A stretch of DNA of 49,885 nucleotides, taken from the NCBI GenBank assembly GCA_945871425.1, contig CAMBVS010000025.1, forward strand, positions 1 through 49,885. The letters run 5' to 3'. Origin of the DNA: Rhizobium sp. Q54 (GTDB taxonomy: Bacteria; Pseudomonadota; Alphaproteobacteria; SHVZ01). Under the pieces are notes generated by a model, which worked only from the letters and a program-made list of their open reading frames with translations, did no database searches and had not been told where the DNA came from. Positions 38,768 through 47,596 of this stretch are shown in pieces. Numbering within the stretch: the stretch's first letter is position 1; the number at the start of each line of letters is the position of its first letter. A program made the translations under genes and the position numbers.

Positions 38768-40189
38768 ATGGAATCGACCAGCCACGCCTTCAAGGCGAAC
38801 GTAGAGAAAGCCATGGTCGACCCGGGCCTGCAGAAGGCGCTGGGTATGATGAAGACGGGTTTCCAGACCCGACGGCTCGCCGCCATCAACAAGCTGCCCG
38901 AGTTCGATCGGCTTCGCGACCAGGGCCGCGACATCAAGAACCACGTGCTCGAGAACCTCGACTTCTACCTCGAACGCTTCGAGAGGAAGGTCACCGAGGC
39001 CGGCGGCCATGTCCACTGGTGCCGGACCGCCGAAGAGGCGCGCGAGACCATTCTCGGTCTCTGCCGCAAGGTCGGGGCGAAAACCGTGACCAAGGGCAAG
39101 TCGATGATCGCGGAAGAGATCGCGCTCAACGACTTCCTCGAGGAGAAGGGGATCGAGCCGATCGAGACCGATCTCGGCGAATACATCATCCAGCTCCGCC
39201 GCGAGCCGCCGAGCCACATCATCGCGCCGGCCATCCATCTCAACAAGTCGGATGTGATCGACGCCTTTCACAAAGCCCACACGCATCTCGACCCGGACCG
39301 CCCGATGGACGATCCGAACACGCTCCTCGAAGAGGCGCGGAACGTGCTCCGGCCGAAGTTCCTGGCCGCCGACGTCGGCATCACCGGCGCCAACTTCATG
39401 ATCGCCGAGACCGGCTCGACCATCATCGTCACCAACGAGGGCAATGGCGACCTGACGCAGATCCTGCCCAAGGTCCACATCGTGCTGGCGAGCCTGGAGA
39501 AGCTGGTCCCGACATTCGAGGACGCGGCAACCATCCTGCGCCTCCTGGCGCGCTCGGCCACCGGCCAGGAGTTCTCGGTCTACACCACCGTCTCGACCGG
39601 TCCAAGGCGGCCGGGCGACCTCGACGGGCCGGAGGAGTTCCACGTCGTCCTCCTCGACAACGGCCGCACCAACATCCTCGGCACCGAGTTCCAAGAGATG
39701 CTGCGCTGCATCCGCTGCTCGGCCTGCCTCAACCATTGCCCGGTCTATTCCACGGTCGGCGGCCATGCCTATGGCTGGGTCTATCCGGGGCCGATGGGGG
39801 CGGTGCTGACGCCGACCCTGATCGGCATCGAGGAAGCCGGCCACCTGCCCAATGCGTCGACCTTCTGCGGGCGCTGCGAAAGCGTGTGCCCGATGCGCAT
39901 CCCGCTGCCGAAGATGATGCGGCACTGGCGCGAGCACGAGTTCGAGCGTCACCTGTCGCCGTCGGCGATGCGCTCGGGCCTGGCGCTCTGGGCCTGGTTC
40001 GCTACAAGGCCGAGGCTGTATCGTCTGGCGACCGGGATCGCCGCGCGCCTCCTTGGGCTTTTCGGCCGTGCCCACGGACGCTACGGCTGGCTGCCTCTGG
40101 CGTCGGGCTGGACCAAGGGCCGCGATTTCCCCGCACCTGAAGGCAAGACCTTCATGAGCCAATGGGCCGCACGGCGGAAGGCATCATGA
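38768..40189 (+). CDS. lutB: L-lactate utilization protein LutB (ferredoxin-type)
   Basis: 473 residues. A LUD-type N-terminal domain (TVTKGKSMIAEEIALNDFLE, GITGANFMIAETGSTIIVTN) is followed by two [4Fe-4S] motifs, CIRCSACLNHCPVY and CGRCESVCPMRIPLPK, and a C-terminal helical tail with a hydrophobic stretch (GLALWAWFATRPRLYRLAT). It passes electrons from lactate towards the respiratory chain. It overlaps lutC as ATGA. All residues expected for both clusters are present. Confidence 0.95.
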   Translation: MESTSHAFKANVEKAMVDPGLQKALGMMKTGFQTRRLAAINKLPEFDRLRDQGRDIKNHVLENLDFYLERFERKVTEAGGHVHWCRTAEEARETILGLCRKVGAKTVTKGKSMIAEEIALNDFLEEKGIEPIETDLGEYIIQLRREPPSHIIAPAIHLNKSDVIDAFHKAHTHLDPDRPMDDPNTLLEEARNVLRPKFLAADVGITGANFMIAETGSTIIVTNEGNGDLTQILPKVHIVLASLEKLVPTFEDAATILRLLARSATGQEFSVYTTVSTGPRRPGDLDGPEEFHVVLLDNGRTNILGTEFQEMLRCIRCSACLNHCPVYSTVGGHAYGWVYPGPMGAVLTPTLIGIEEAGHLPNASTFCGRCESVCPMRIPLPKMMRHWREHEFERHLSPSAMRSGLALWAWFATRPRLYRLATGIAARLLGLFGRAHGRYGWLPLASGWTKGRDFPAPEGKTFMSQWAARRKAS

Positions 40190-40860
40190 GCGACGCCCGC
40201 AGCCAGATCTTAGGCTCCGTCCGCCGCGCGCTCAGGCGCGACGCGCTGCCAGCCGACAAGGCGGCGGCGCTGGAGGCACGGCTCCGCGATCCCAAGCCCA
40301 ATCTGATCCCGGCCCGCGCCCGGGGCGACGCCAAAGCGGTCGTCGAGCTCTTCGTCGAGATGGCCGGAAATGCGGCGGCGACCCTTACCCGGGTCAAGAG
40401 CGCCAAGGACGTCCCGGGCGCCGTCGCCGACTTTCTCGCCAGCCAGAACCTGCCGGCGTCCTTCGTCATGGCGCCCGACCCGGAGCTGGACACCATCCCC
40501 TGGAGCGAGCGCCCGACGCTCTCGATCCGCCGCGGCAAGACCGACGGCGGCGACCAGGTCAGCGTCACCGGCGCCTTCGCCGCCATCGCCGAGACCGGCA
40601 CGCTGATGCTGACCTCCGGCCCGGACCATCCTTCGACCCTCAACTTCCTGCCGGAGACGCATGTCGTCGTGCTTCCGGCCGGCAAGGTCGTCGGCCCCTA
40701 CGAGGAGGCGTGGGCGCGGCTCCGCGCCGGCCGCGACGGGACGCTGCCGCGCACCGTCAACTTCGTCACCGGGCCGTCGCGCAGCGGCGACATCGAGCAG
40801 CGCCTGCTGATGGGCGCGCACGGGCCCCGGCGCCTGCACGTGGTGCTGATCGAAGACTGA
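40186..40860 (+). CDS. lutC: L-lactate utilization protein LutC (LUD domain)
   Basis: 224 residues with one LUD domain: SDARSQILGSVRRALRRDAL at the start, VSVTGAFAAIAETGTLMLTS, HVVVLPAGKVVGPYEEAWAR, and the C-terminal FVTGPSRSGDIEQRLLMGAHGP block characteristic of LutC/YkgG. It completes lutABC. The stop TGA shares a base with the ATG of the Smr gene (TGATG). Confidence 0.95.
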   Translation: MSDARSQILGSVRRALRRDALPADKAAALEARLRDPKPNLIPARARGDAKAVVELFVEMAGNAAATLTRVKSAKDVPGAVADFLASQNLPASFVMAPDPELDTIPWSERPTLSIRRGKTDGGDQVSVTGAFAAIAETGTLMLTSGPDHPSTLNFLPETHVVVLPAGKVVGPYEEAWARLRAGRDGTLPRTVNFVTGPSRSGDIEQRLLMGAHGPRRLHVVLIED

Positions 40861-41414
40861 TGGCGCGGAAACCCACGCCCGAGGAACGTGCCCTCTGGGC
40901 GAAGGCGATGGTCGACGCCAAGCCGCTGAAGCGGCGCGGCAAGAAAGCCGAGACGCCGACGCCCGAGGCGGCACATCCGGCGGAGACGCCGAAGAAGCCG
41001 AAGAAGGTGGGGCGGCTACCGCCTCCGCCGCCCCCTGCTCCGCCGCCGGCACAGCAGGCGAAGGTGCCGATCGAGGTCGCCCCACGCCTCGCCCCCGGCA
41101 TCGACAAGCGGACGGCCGAGCGCTTCCGCAAGGGCCAGCGCGAGATCGAAGGGCGCCTGGATCTCCACGGCATGACCCAGGACGCGGCCTGGCGCCGGCT
41201 GGTCTCGACCATCGAACGCGCGCACCGCGACGGCAAGCGGGCGCTGCTGGTGATTACCGGCAAAGGCAGCGCCGGCGGCGGCGTGCTTCGCACGAGGGTG
41301 CCGCGCTGGCTGACCGAGGCGCCGCTGAAGCCGCTGGTGCTGGCCCATGCCCCGGCGCAACCCAAGGACGGCGGCTCCGGCGCGCTCTACGTGCTGCTGC
41401 GGCGCAAGCGCTGA
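40860..41414 (+). CDS. Smr-domain protein
   Basis: 184 residues. A low-complexity Pro/Lys-rich N-terminal half (RLPPPPPPAPPPAQQ) is followed by a C-terminal Smr domain: EGRLDLHGMTQDAAWRRLVS, ALLVITGKGSAGGGVLRTRV and PRWLTEAPLKPLVLAHAPAQ. Stand-alone Smr proteins resemble the MutS2 nuclease tail and may nick DNA or act on RNA or ribosomes. It is coupled to lutC by TGATG but has no obvious link to lactate metabolism. Convergent with the aldo/keto reductase gene 4 bp away. Confidence 0.92.
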   Translation: MARKPTPEERALWAKAMVDAKPLKRRGKKAETPTPEAAHPAETPKKPKKVGRLPPPPPPAPPPAQQAKVPIEVAPRLAPGIDKRTAERFRKGQREIEGRLDLHGMTQDAAWRRLVSTIERAHRDGKRALLVITGKGSAGGGVLRTRVPRWLTEAPLKPLVLAHAPAQPKDGGSGALYVLLRRKR

Positions 41415-41418
41415 AGGC

Positions 41419-42288
41419 TCAGATCCCGAAGATGGAGGCAAGCCCGGTGCGCGCGCTCAACGCCGCCATGGCCTCGTCCGAGGGTTTCATCACGGGCTCC
41501 GACGCGGCCTTGAGGATCGACGGCAGGAGTGCCACGTCGCCGGCCGACAGCAGGAACACGCCTGGGCGGCTCAGGATCCAATGCACGGCCGGACGGATGT
41601 CGTCCATCGCCTCCAGCGGTTGATACCAGGTCGTGCGGTCGCGCTTGGCGCCGGCCGCCCACGGCCCCCTGGCCACGCCCTTGATCGTCTGAACGGCCAC
41701 GTTCCGTTCGGCGGCGAGCTTCATCGTGCGTTCGAAGTCCGGCGCATAGGTCTTGTGCTGGGCCGCGAACCAATTCCACGGCAGCAGGATCGAATCGAAG
41801 TCGAAGCGCTCCAGGCTGCGCCGATGCATGGCGGCGACGTTCCAGCCATGGCCGGTCACGCCGATGTACTTCACCAGCCCCTGCTCGCGCGCCTCGATGC
41901 AGGCCTTCAACGCCCCATCCGCCGACAAGGCCCGCTCCCACTCGTCCGGGTGGATGAGCGCGTGAAGCTGAATGAGATCGACGTGGTCGGTGCGGAGCCG
42001 GTCGAGGGAACGGCGGATGCTGTCCCGCGCCGCCGCATAGTCCCGATCGCCGGTCTTGGTCGCCAGGAAGAAGCGGTCGCGGTGACGGTCCATCCAGGGT
42101 CCGACCCGGCGCTCGGCGTCGCCGTAGCTGGCCGCGGTATCGATATGGTTCACGTCGTGCTCGATCAGGAGATCGAGCACCCGGTCGGCGACACCCTGGT
42201 CGACCCGCGCCAGCGCCGCGGCACCGAATACCACCGCCGAGCTCATATGGCCGGTGCGCCCGAAGACCCGCTTCTCGATCGCCATCAT
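41419..42288 (-). CDS. Aldo/keto reductase
   Basis: 289 residues forming a TIM barrel with the AKR tetrad Asp50 and Tyr55 ([15 protein letters not shown]), Lys78 ([10 protein letters not shown]) and His109 ([12 protein letters not shown]). The NADPH site includes [16 protein letters not shown] near the C-terminus. The substrate is unknown. It is divergent from larC with a 96-bp shared upstream region, so it could take part in carbonyl/hydroxyacid chemistry alongside the Lar genes; that is inference from position. Confidence 0.92.
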   Translation of the reverse strand: MMAIEKRVFGRTGHMSSAVVFGAAALARVDQGVADRVLDLLIEHDVNHIDTAASYGDAERRVGPWMDRHRDRFFLATKTGDRDYAAARDSIRRSLDRLRTDHVDLIQLHALIHPDEWERALSADGALKACIEAREQGLVKYIGVTGHGWNVAAMHRRSLERFDFDSILLPWNWFAAQHKTYAPDFERTMKLAAERNVAVQTIKGVARGPWAAGAKRDRTTWYQPLEAMDDIRPAVHWILSRPGVFLLSAGDVALLPSILKAASEPVMKPSDEAMAALSARTGLASIFGI

Positions 42289-42384
42289 CGCTCTCCCGGC
42301 CTCGAGGAATGCATAGGCAAGCCCTTGCCGCCGGGTATGATGTCACACTCCCCGGCGAAGACGGAAACCGGCCCAAAGCTGAGC

Positions 42385-43599
42385 ATGAGCGTACATATCC
42401 ACCTGGATCCGGTCGGCGGCATCGCCGGCGACATGTTCGCCGCCGCGATGCTGAATGCCATGCCCGAGCACGCTCTGCCGCTGCAGCAGGCGATCGACGG
42501 CCTGCTGCTTCCCGCAGAAGTGAAGGCGAAACTGACCCCTCACGACGACGGCACGCTGACCGGCGCCCGCTTCGACGTCTCCCTGCCCAAGCCGGACGGC
42601 GAGCACGATCACGATCACCGCTCGTTTCGCGAGATCCGCCGCTACCTCGACGGCTCGGCCCTCGACGCCGCGGTCCGCAGCCGCGCGCTCGCGATCTTCC
42701 GGACCCTGGCCGAGGCCGAATCCCAGGTGCATGGCTACGCCGTCGAAGACGTCACCTTCCACGAGGTCGGCGCCTGGGACTCGATCGTCGACATCGTCGC
42801 CGCGGCCTTCCTGATCGAACGGGCCGGTGCGCGCTCCTGGTCGGTGGCACCGCTGCCGACGGGCTCCGGCCGGGTGAGGACCCAGCATGGCGAGCTGCCG
42901 GTGCCCCCGCCGGCCGTGGTCCTTCTCCTGAAGGGGTTCGTCGTGTTCGACGACGGCCGGTCGGGCGAGCGGGTGACGCCGACCGGCGCCGCCATCATCC
43001 GGCACCTGGCGCCGACGCCGCGACTGCCGGACGGCCTCTTCCGCCACGATCGCGTCGGCTACGGCTTCGGCACAAAGCGTTTCGAGGGCATCAGCAACGT
43101 GCTGCGCGTGATGGTGCTGGTGCCCGTCGAGTCCGGACAGGCCGAGGAGGAAGTCGGCGTCATCAGCTTCGAGGTCGACGACCAGACGCCCGAAGACCTC
43201 GCCGTCGCGCTCGATCGCCTGCGGGGCTTTCCGGGCGTGATCGACGTGGTGCAATCCGCCGCCTTCGGCAAGAAGGGACGCATGGTCGCGAGCATCCGCG
43301 TGCTGGCGTCAGCGACGGCGACGGATGCGGTGGCGGATCGCTGCTTCGCCGAGACGACGACGCTGGGCGTCAGGCTGGAGCGCGTGCAGCGCCGCGTCCT
43401 GCCGCGGGAGATCACGTCGGTCGGCGATGGCGAAAGCGGATCGGTCCGGGTCAAGCGCGCCCAGCGGCCGGGCGGCACGGTCACCGCCAAGGCCGACATC
43501 GACGATGTCGCCGCCACCTCCGGCGACCATCGCGAGCGTATGCATCGGCGTCAGCGGATCGAGCAGGCGGCGTTGGCCGGGGAGGAGCGGGATGTCTGA
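42385..43599 (+). CDS. larC: Pyridinium-3,5-bisthiocarboxylate nucleotide nickel chelatase LarC
   Basis: CTP-dependent cyclometallase that inserts nickel into the pincer cofactor (NPN) of lactate racemase. 404 residues from ATG 42385: IHLDPVGGIAGDMFAAAML at the start, a His-rich insert (DGEHDHDHRS) likely to handle nickel, VTFHEVGAWDSIVDIVAAAF, GELPVPPPAVVLLLKGF, TPTGAAIIRHL and a C-terminal domain (VISFEVDDQTPEDLAVALDR). In Lactobacillus plantarum larC is split and needs a programmed frameshift; here it is one continuous frame. It begins larC-larE-larB-larA and overlaps larE by 8 bp. Confidence 0.95.
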   Translation: MSVHIHLDPVGGIAGDMFAAAMLNAMPEHALPLQQAIDGLLLPAEVKAKLTPHDDGTLTGARFDVSLPKPDGEHDHDHRSFREIRRYLDGSALDAAVRSRALAIFRTLAEAESQVHGYAVEDVTFHEVGAWDSIVDIVAAAFLIERAGARSWSVAPLPTGSGRVRTQHGELPVPPPAVVLLLKGFVVFDDGRSGERVTPTGAAIIRHLAPTPRLPDGLFRHDRVGYGFGTKRFEGISNVLRVMVLVPVESGQAEEEVGVISFEVDDQTPEDLAVALDRLRGFPGVIDVVQSAAFGKKGRMVASIRVLASATATDAVADRCFAETTTLGVRLERVQRRVLPREITSVGDGESGSVRVKRAQRPGGTVTAKADIDDVAATSGDHRERMHRRQRIEQAALAGEERDV

Positions 43600-44416
43600 G
43601 GCCGCGCGGCTCGCGGACGCGCTGGGCACGCTGCTCGACGGCATCGGTCCGGTTGCCGTCGCCGTGAGCGGCGGCGTCGACAGCACCACGCTCGCCACGC
43701 TCGCCCATCGGCGGCTGGGACATCGGGCGAGGATGATGCATGCGGTGTCCCCGGCGGTGCCGCCGGAAGCGACCGAGCGCGTGCGGGCGCTCGCACGGAG
43801 CGAGGGCTGGCACCTCGAGATCCTGGACGCGGGCGAGTTCGAGGACCCGCGCTACCGCGCCAATCCGGCGAACCGCTGCTTCTACTGCAAGACCAATCTC
43901 TATGCGCGGATCGCGCCGATCGCGGCGGCGGCCGACGCGGTCACTCTCTCCGGCACCAACCGCGACGATCTCGCGGATTGGCGCCCCGGACTGAAAGCCG
44001 CCGAAGACCATGGCGTGCGCCATCCCTATGTCGAGGCCGGCATCGACAAGGCGGGCGTGCGCGTCCTCGCCCGCCATCTCGATCTCGGCGAGATCGCCGA
44101 GCTTCCGGCGTCGCCGTGCCTGTCGAGCCGGATCGAGACCGGGATCGCCATCGACCCGGATGAGCTGGCGCTGGTGCACGAGGTGGAGAGGCTCATCGGC
44201 GCCCGGCTCGGCGCGCCGACGGTGCGCTGCCGGCTCCGCCGCACCGGCCTCGTCATCGAGCTCGACCAAGCGAGCCTCGACGGACTGGCCTCGGCGGAGC
44301 AGGACACGCTGACGGCCGCCGTCGCCGCGATCGCGCGCGCGCGAGGGGGCGAGCGGCCCATCGCCTTCAAGGCCTATCGCATGGGCAGCGCGTTCCTCAG
44401 ATCGTCCGCACCATGA
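43592..44416 (+). CDS. larE: Pyridinium-3,5-biscarboxylate mononucleotide sulfur synthase LarE
   Basis: Converts the two carboxylates of the LarB product into thiocarboxylates. 274 residues. The ATP pyrophosphatase P-loop is VAVAVSGGVDSTTLATLA (residues 21-38), and other blocks are NRCFYCKTNLY and VTLSGTNRDDLADWRPG. Cys176 lies in LPASPCLSSRIETG, at the position of the sacrificial cysteine of the L. plantarum enzyme, so this looks like the single-turnover, sulfur-donating type rather than the three-Cys [4Fe-4S] type. That assignment rests on position and motif, not on an alignment. Overlaps larC and larB. Confidence 0.95.
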   Translation: MSEAARLADALGTLLDGIGPVAVAVSGGVDSTTLATLAHRRLGHRARMMHAVSPAVPPEATERVRALARSEGWHLEILDAGEFEDPRYRANPANRCFYCKTNLYARIAPIAAAADAVTLSGTNRDDLADWRPGLKAAEDHGVRHPYVEAGIDKAGVRVLARHLDLGEIAELPASPCLSSRIETGIAIDPDELALVHEVERLIGARLGAPTVRCRLRRTGLVIELDQASLDGLASAEQDTLTAAVAAIARARGGERPIAFKAYRMGSAFLRSSAP

Positions 44417-45090
44417 ACGACAGCGGCATCAACCTCGATTTCGATCGGGCGCAACGTCTCGGCTTCGACGAAGCGATGTTCTGCTCAGGCAAATCCGCGG
44501 GACAGATCGCGACGATCCTCGACCGCGTCGCCGAGCGCGGCGGCAGCATGCTCCTGACCCGGCTCACCGCCGGCACCTTCGCCGAGCTGCCTGAGGCCGT
44601 GCGACCGAGGTTGGACTACGAGCCACTGTCAGGCACCGCCTATTTCGGTTATGTCGCCCAGCCCGCGCGGTCGGGCGAGGTCGCCGTGGTCGGCGCCGGA
44701 ACCTCCGACATGGGCGTCTGCCGCGAGGCGGTGCGCACGCTGGGCTATCACGGGATCAAGGCGAGCGAGGTCTACGACGTCGGGGTCGCTGGGCTCTGGC
44801 GGCTGCTGGAGCGGGTCCCGGAGATCGTGCGCCATCCCGTGGTGATCGCGGTCGCCGGCATGGACGCGGCCCTGGTGAGCGTGCTGGGCGGGCTGGTGCC
44901 CGGCCTGGTGATCGGCGTTCCGACCTCGGTCGGCTACGGCGTCGCCAACCGAGGCGAGACCGCGCTGCACGCGGCGCTCGCCAGCTGCGCCCCCGGGGTG
45001 CCGGTGGTCAACATCGACAATGGCTATGGTGCCGCCTGCGCGGCGATCCGCGCGCTCCGTGCCGCCGAAAGGATGGGGAGGTCGTCTTGA
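44413..45090 (+). CDS. larB: Nicotinate adenine dinucleotide carboxylase/hydrolase LarB
   Basis: First enzyme of NPN cofactor synthesis: carboxylates and hydrolyses nicotinic acid adenine dinucleotide. 225 residues, with a helical N-terminus (NLDFDRAQRLGFDEAMFCSG) and a PurE-like domain: VAVVGAGTSDMGVCREAVRT, EVYDVGVAGLWRL, VIAVAGMDAALVSVLGGLVP, VIGVPTSVGYGVANRGETAL and VNIDNGYGAACAAIR. It overlaps larE as ATGA and larA as TTGA. Confidence 0.95.
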   Translation: MNDSGINLDFDRAQRLGFDEAMFCSGKSAGQIATILDRVAERGGSMLLTRLTAGTFAELPEAVRPRLDYEPLSGTAYFGYVAQPARSGEVAVVGAGTSDMGVCREAVRTLGYHGIKASEVYDVGVAGLWRLLERVPEIVRHPVVIAVAGMDAALVSVLGGLVPGLVIGVPTSVGYGVANRGETALHAALASCAPGVPVVNIDNGYGAACAAIRALRAAERMGRSS

Positions 45091-46391
45091 CCAGCTCGAA
45101 GCTCGAAGTCGCGTTCGGTCGAAGCCAGCTGGGCATCACCCTGCCTGCCGAGGCCAACGCGCATGTCATCCGCAAGCGGCAGCTGCCGAAGATCGCCGAT
45201 CCCAGGGCCGCAATCCGCGGCGCGCTCGACCGGCCGATCGGCTCAGCATCGCTGAGGACGCTCGCCGCTGGCAAGGTCAGCGCTTGCATCCTCATCTGCG
45301 ACATCACCCGGCCGGTGCCCAATCACCTGTTCCTCCGGCCGATGATCGAGGATCTGATGGCGGCCGGCATTCCGGCATCCGGCATCACCGTCCTGGTGGC
45401 GACGGGATTGCATCGCCCCAACCTCGGCGCCGAGCTGGAGGAGCTGGTCGGCGATCCCTGGGTGATGAAGACGGTCAAGGTCGCGAACCACGACGCCCGC
45501 GATGATGCCGGGCATGTGGATTTCGGCTTCACGCCGAAGCGGCGGACGCCAGTCAGGCTGGACAGGATCTTCGTCGAGGCGGATCTCCGCATCGCCACCG
45601 GCCTGGTCGAGCCGCATTTCATGGCGGGATGGTCCGGCGGCCGCAAGGTGGTCGCCCCCGGCGTCGCCCATCACACCACCATCCGCACCTTCCATTCCGC
45701 CCGCTTCATGGAAGATCCGCTGGCGGTCCAGTGCAACCTCGTCGGCAATCCGCTGCACGAGGAGCAGCTCGAGATCATCCGCATGCTGGGCGACGTCTAC
45801 GCGCTCAACACGGTGATCGACGAGGAGCGCAACCTCGCCTTCGTCTCCTTCGGCGAGATCATCGGGAGCCACCTCGCCGCCGTCGCCTACGTCGAGGCGG
45901 CGACACGGATCCCGATCGGCCGGCGCTTCTCCACCATCGTGACCTCGGCCGCGGGCTATCCCTTGGACAAGACCTACTACCAGACGGTCAAGGGCATGGT
46001 GACGCCGCTCGACATCCTCGCCCCCGGCGGAACCCTGATCATCGCGTCGGAATGCTCGGAAGGCTTCGGCTCGCCCGAGTTCCGCGAAGCGCAGAAACGG
46101 CTGGTCGAACTCGGTCCCGACCGCTTTCTCGCAACATTGACCGCGAAGTCGCTGGCCGACATCGACGAGTGGCAGACCGAGATGCAGCTGAAGCCGATGC
46201 GCCGCGGCCGCATCCAGCTCTATACGACGGGCCTCGGCCCCGAGGAGCTGTCGATCACCGGTGTCGAGACGATCGGATCGGTCGAGGCGGCGGTCGGCGC
46301 CAGCATCGCGCGCAGCGGCGACCGCAGCGTCGCGGTCATTCCCGAAGGGCCCTACGTGGTGCCCGTCTATGGCGGCGCGGCCGGCGACTAG
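45087..46391 (+). CDS. larA: Nickel-pincer hydroxyacid (lactate) racemase LarA
   Basis: Racemises or epimerises an alpha-hydroxyacid by proton-coupled hydride transfer on the NPN cofactor. 434 residues from a TTG overlapping the larB stop, with GGGGAGG at good spacing. Key residues: His109 in LVATGLHRPNLG, His177 in TGLVEPHFMAGWSGGRKVVA with Lys187 as the cofactor-attaching lysine, and histidines 195/196 and 203 for nickel binding; CDITRPVPNH near residue 75. The LarA family includes lactate, malate, phenyllactate and other racemases, so lactate specificity is not certain. Neighbouring lutABC and a TRAP transporter suggest a 2-hydroxyacid growth substrate. Confidence 0.93.
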   Translation: MTSSKLEVAFGRSQLGITLPAEANAHVIRKRQLPKIADPRAAIRGALDRPIGSASLRTLAAGKVSACILICDITRPVPNHLFLRPMIEDLMAAGIPASGITVLVATGLHRPNLGAELEELVGDPWVMKTVKVANHDARDDAGHVDFGFTPKRRTPVRLDRIFVEADLRIATGLVEPHFMAGWSGGRKVVAPGVAHHTTIRTFHSARFMEDPLAVQCNLVGNPLHEEQLEIIRMLGDVYALNTVIDEERNLAFVSFGEIIGSHLAAVAYVEAATRIPIGRRFSTIVTSAAGYPLDKTYYQTVKGMVTPLDILAPGGTLIIASECSEGFGSPEFREAQKRLVELGPDRFLATLTAKSLADIDEWQTEMQLKPMRRGRIQLYTTGLGPEELSITGVETIGSVEAAVGASIARSGDRSVAVIPEGPYVVPVYGGAAGD

Positions 46392-46520
46392 AAAGCGAAA
46401 CCAGCGCGTGCGTTCGCGGCTTGCCGGCATCACGAAGAGCACGCACAATGCCGGCGAGAATGATCGGACCATCCCGCCAGCGGGCAGCGAGGTCCGTCCA
46501 CACCAGGGAGGTATTCGACC

Positions 46521-47519
46521 ATGCGCCGTCGCGACATCGTCCGTTCATGCCTTGCCGCCGCCGCAGCGATGCTGCTGGCGTCCGGCCCCGCCAGCGCCCA
46601 GCAGGCCATCACGCTGCACGGCGCGTCCCAGTTCAACGACGACCACGCCTTCACCAAGGCGATGGTCAAGTTCGAGGAGCTGGTGAAGCAGTACTACGGC
46701 AAGCCGATCAACTTCGTCCTGCACAAGAACAGCGAGCTCGGCCTCGAGAAGCAGTATTTCGAGTACATGGCGCAGGGCAAGGCGGTCGACTACGCCATCG
46801 TCTCGCCCGCGCACATGTCGACCTTCTCCAAGGCGGCGCCGTTCATCGACGCGCCGTTCCTGTTCCGCGACCTCGACCATTGGAACAAGGTGCTGGACGC
46901 CGACATCCTGAAGCCGATCGCCGACGAGGTCGCCCAGAAGGCCGAGGTGATGCTGATCGGCTATGCCGGCGGCGGCGTCCGCAACATCTTCGTCAACAAG
47001 CCCGTCGGCAACATGACGGAGCTGAAGGGCCTCAAGGTACGCGTGCAGGGCGCGCCGATCTGGTCGAAGACCTTCGCCGCCGCCGGCATGGCGCCGACGG
47101 TGATCGCCTACAACGAGGTCTACAACGCGATCCAGAACAACGTCATCAGCGCCGGCGAGAACGAGGCCGCCGGCGTCGAGCAGATGAAGTTCTTCGAGGT
47201 CGCGCCGCATCTCGCGATGACCGAGCACGCCATCACGATCCGGCCGCTCTGCTTCTCGGCGAAGACCTTCAAGAGCCTGCCCGCCGATCTGCAGGCCGCC
47301 ATCGTCAGGGCCGGCAAGGAAGCCGGCGCCTATGGCCGCAAGATCGAATCCTCGGAAGACTCGCAGAAGCTGGAAGCCCTCGAGAAGGCGGGCAAGCTTA
47401 AGCGCGTTCCCTTCGCCGGCCGCGACGAGATGAAGAAGCTTGTCGATCCGGTGATGATCGCCTATGCGAAGGAAATCGAGGCCGACCAGATCCTCGCCAA
47501 GATCAACGCCATCAAATAG
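46521..47519 (+). CDS. dctP: TRAP transporter solute-binding protein (DctP family)
   Basis: 332 residues with a signal peptide (MRRRDIVRSCLAAAAAMLLA, cleavage near ASAQQA). The DctP fold is shown by ITLHGASQFNDDHAFTKAM, GVRNIFVNKPVGNMTELKGL with KVRVQGAPIWSKTFAAAGMA (including the conserved Arg that binds the substrate carboxylate), and VIAYNEVYNAIQNNVISAGE. Such proteins bind C4-dicarboxylates, lactate, sialic acid or other organic acids. Position after larA points to the LarA substrate, an inference. The 129 bp between larA and dctP contain no gene and may hold a promoter. An intrinsic terminator follows the stop. Confidence 0.93.
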   Translation: MRRRDIVRSCLAAAAAMLLASGPASAQQAITLHGASQFNDDHAFTKAMVKFEELVKQYYGKPINFVLHKNSELGLEKQYFEYMAQGKAVDYAIVSPAHMSTFSKAAPFIDAPFLFRDLDHWNKVLDADILKPIADEVAQKAEVMLIGYAGGGVRNIFVNKPVGNMTELKGLKVRVQGAPIWSKTFAAAGMAPTVIAYNEVYNAIQNNVISAGENEAAGVEQMKFFEVAPHLAMTEHAITIRPLCFSAKTFKSLPADLQAAIVRAGKEAGAYGRKIESSEDSQKLEALEKAGKLKRVPFAGRDEMKKLVDPVMIAYAKEIEADQILAKINAIK

Positions 47520-47538
47520 CGCGAGACCGGCGTCGTCC

Positions 47539-47574
47539 AGCCGCAGTCGGGGCGATCCCGGCTGCGGCTTTTCT
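47539..47574 (+). terminator. Intrinsic terminator/attenuator between dctP and dctQ
   Basis: Stem AGCCGCAGTCGGG pairs with CCCGGCTGCGGCT around the 5-nt loop GCGAT, 13 bp with one G-T pair, followed by TTTCT. It starts 19 bp after the dctP stop. Partial termination here would give more binding protein than membrane subunits, as is common in TRAP and ABC operons. Confidence 0.75.
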
Positions 47575-47596
47575 ATCCTCCGACCCGCGAGGCCTC

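Noticed and set aside
41347..43599. A 750-codon frame suggesting an N-terminal fusion to LarC
   Set aside because: The extra 346 codons overlap the aldo/keto reductase antisense and have no family resemblance, while the ATG at 42385 gives a normal LarC N-terminus.
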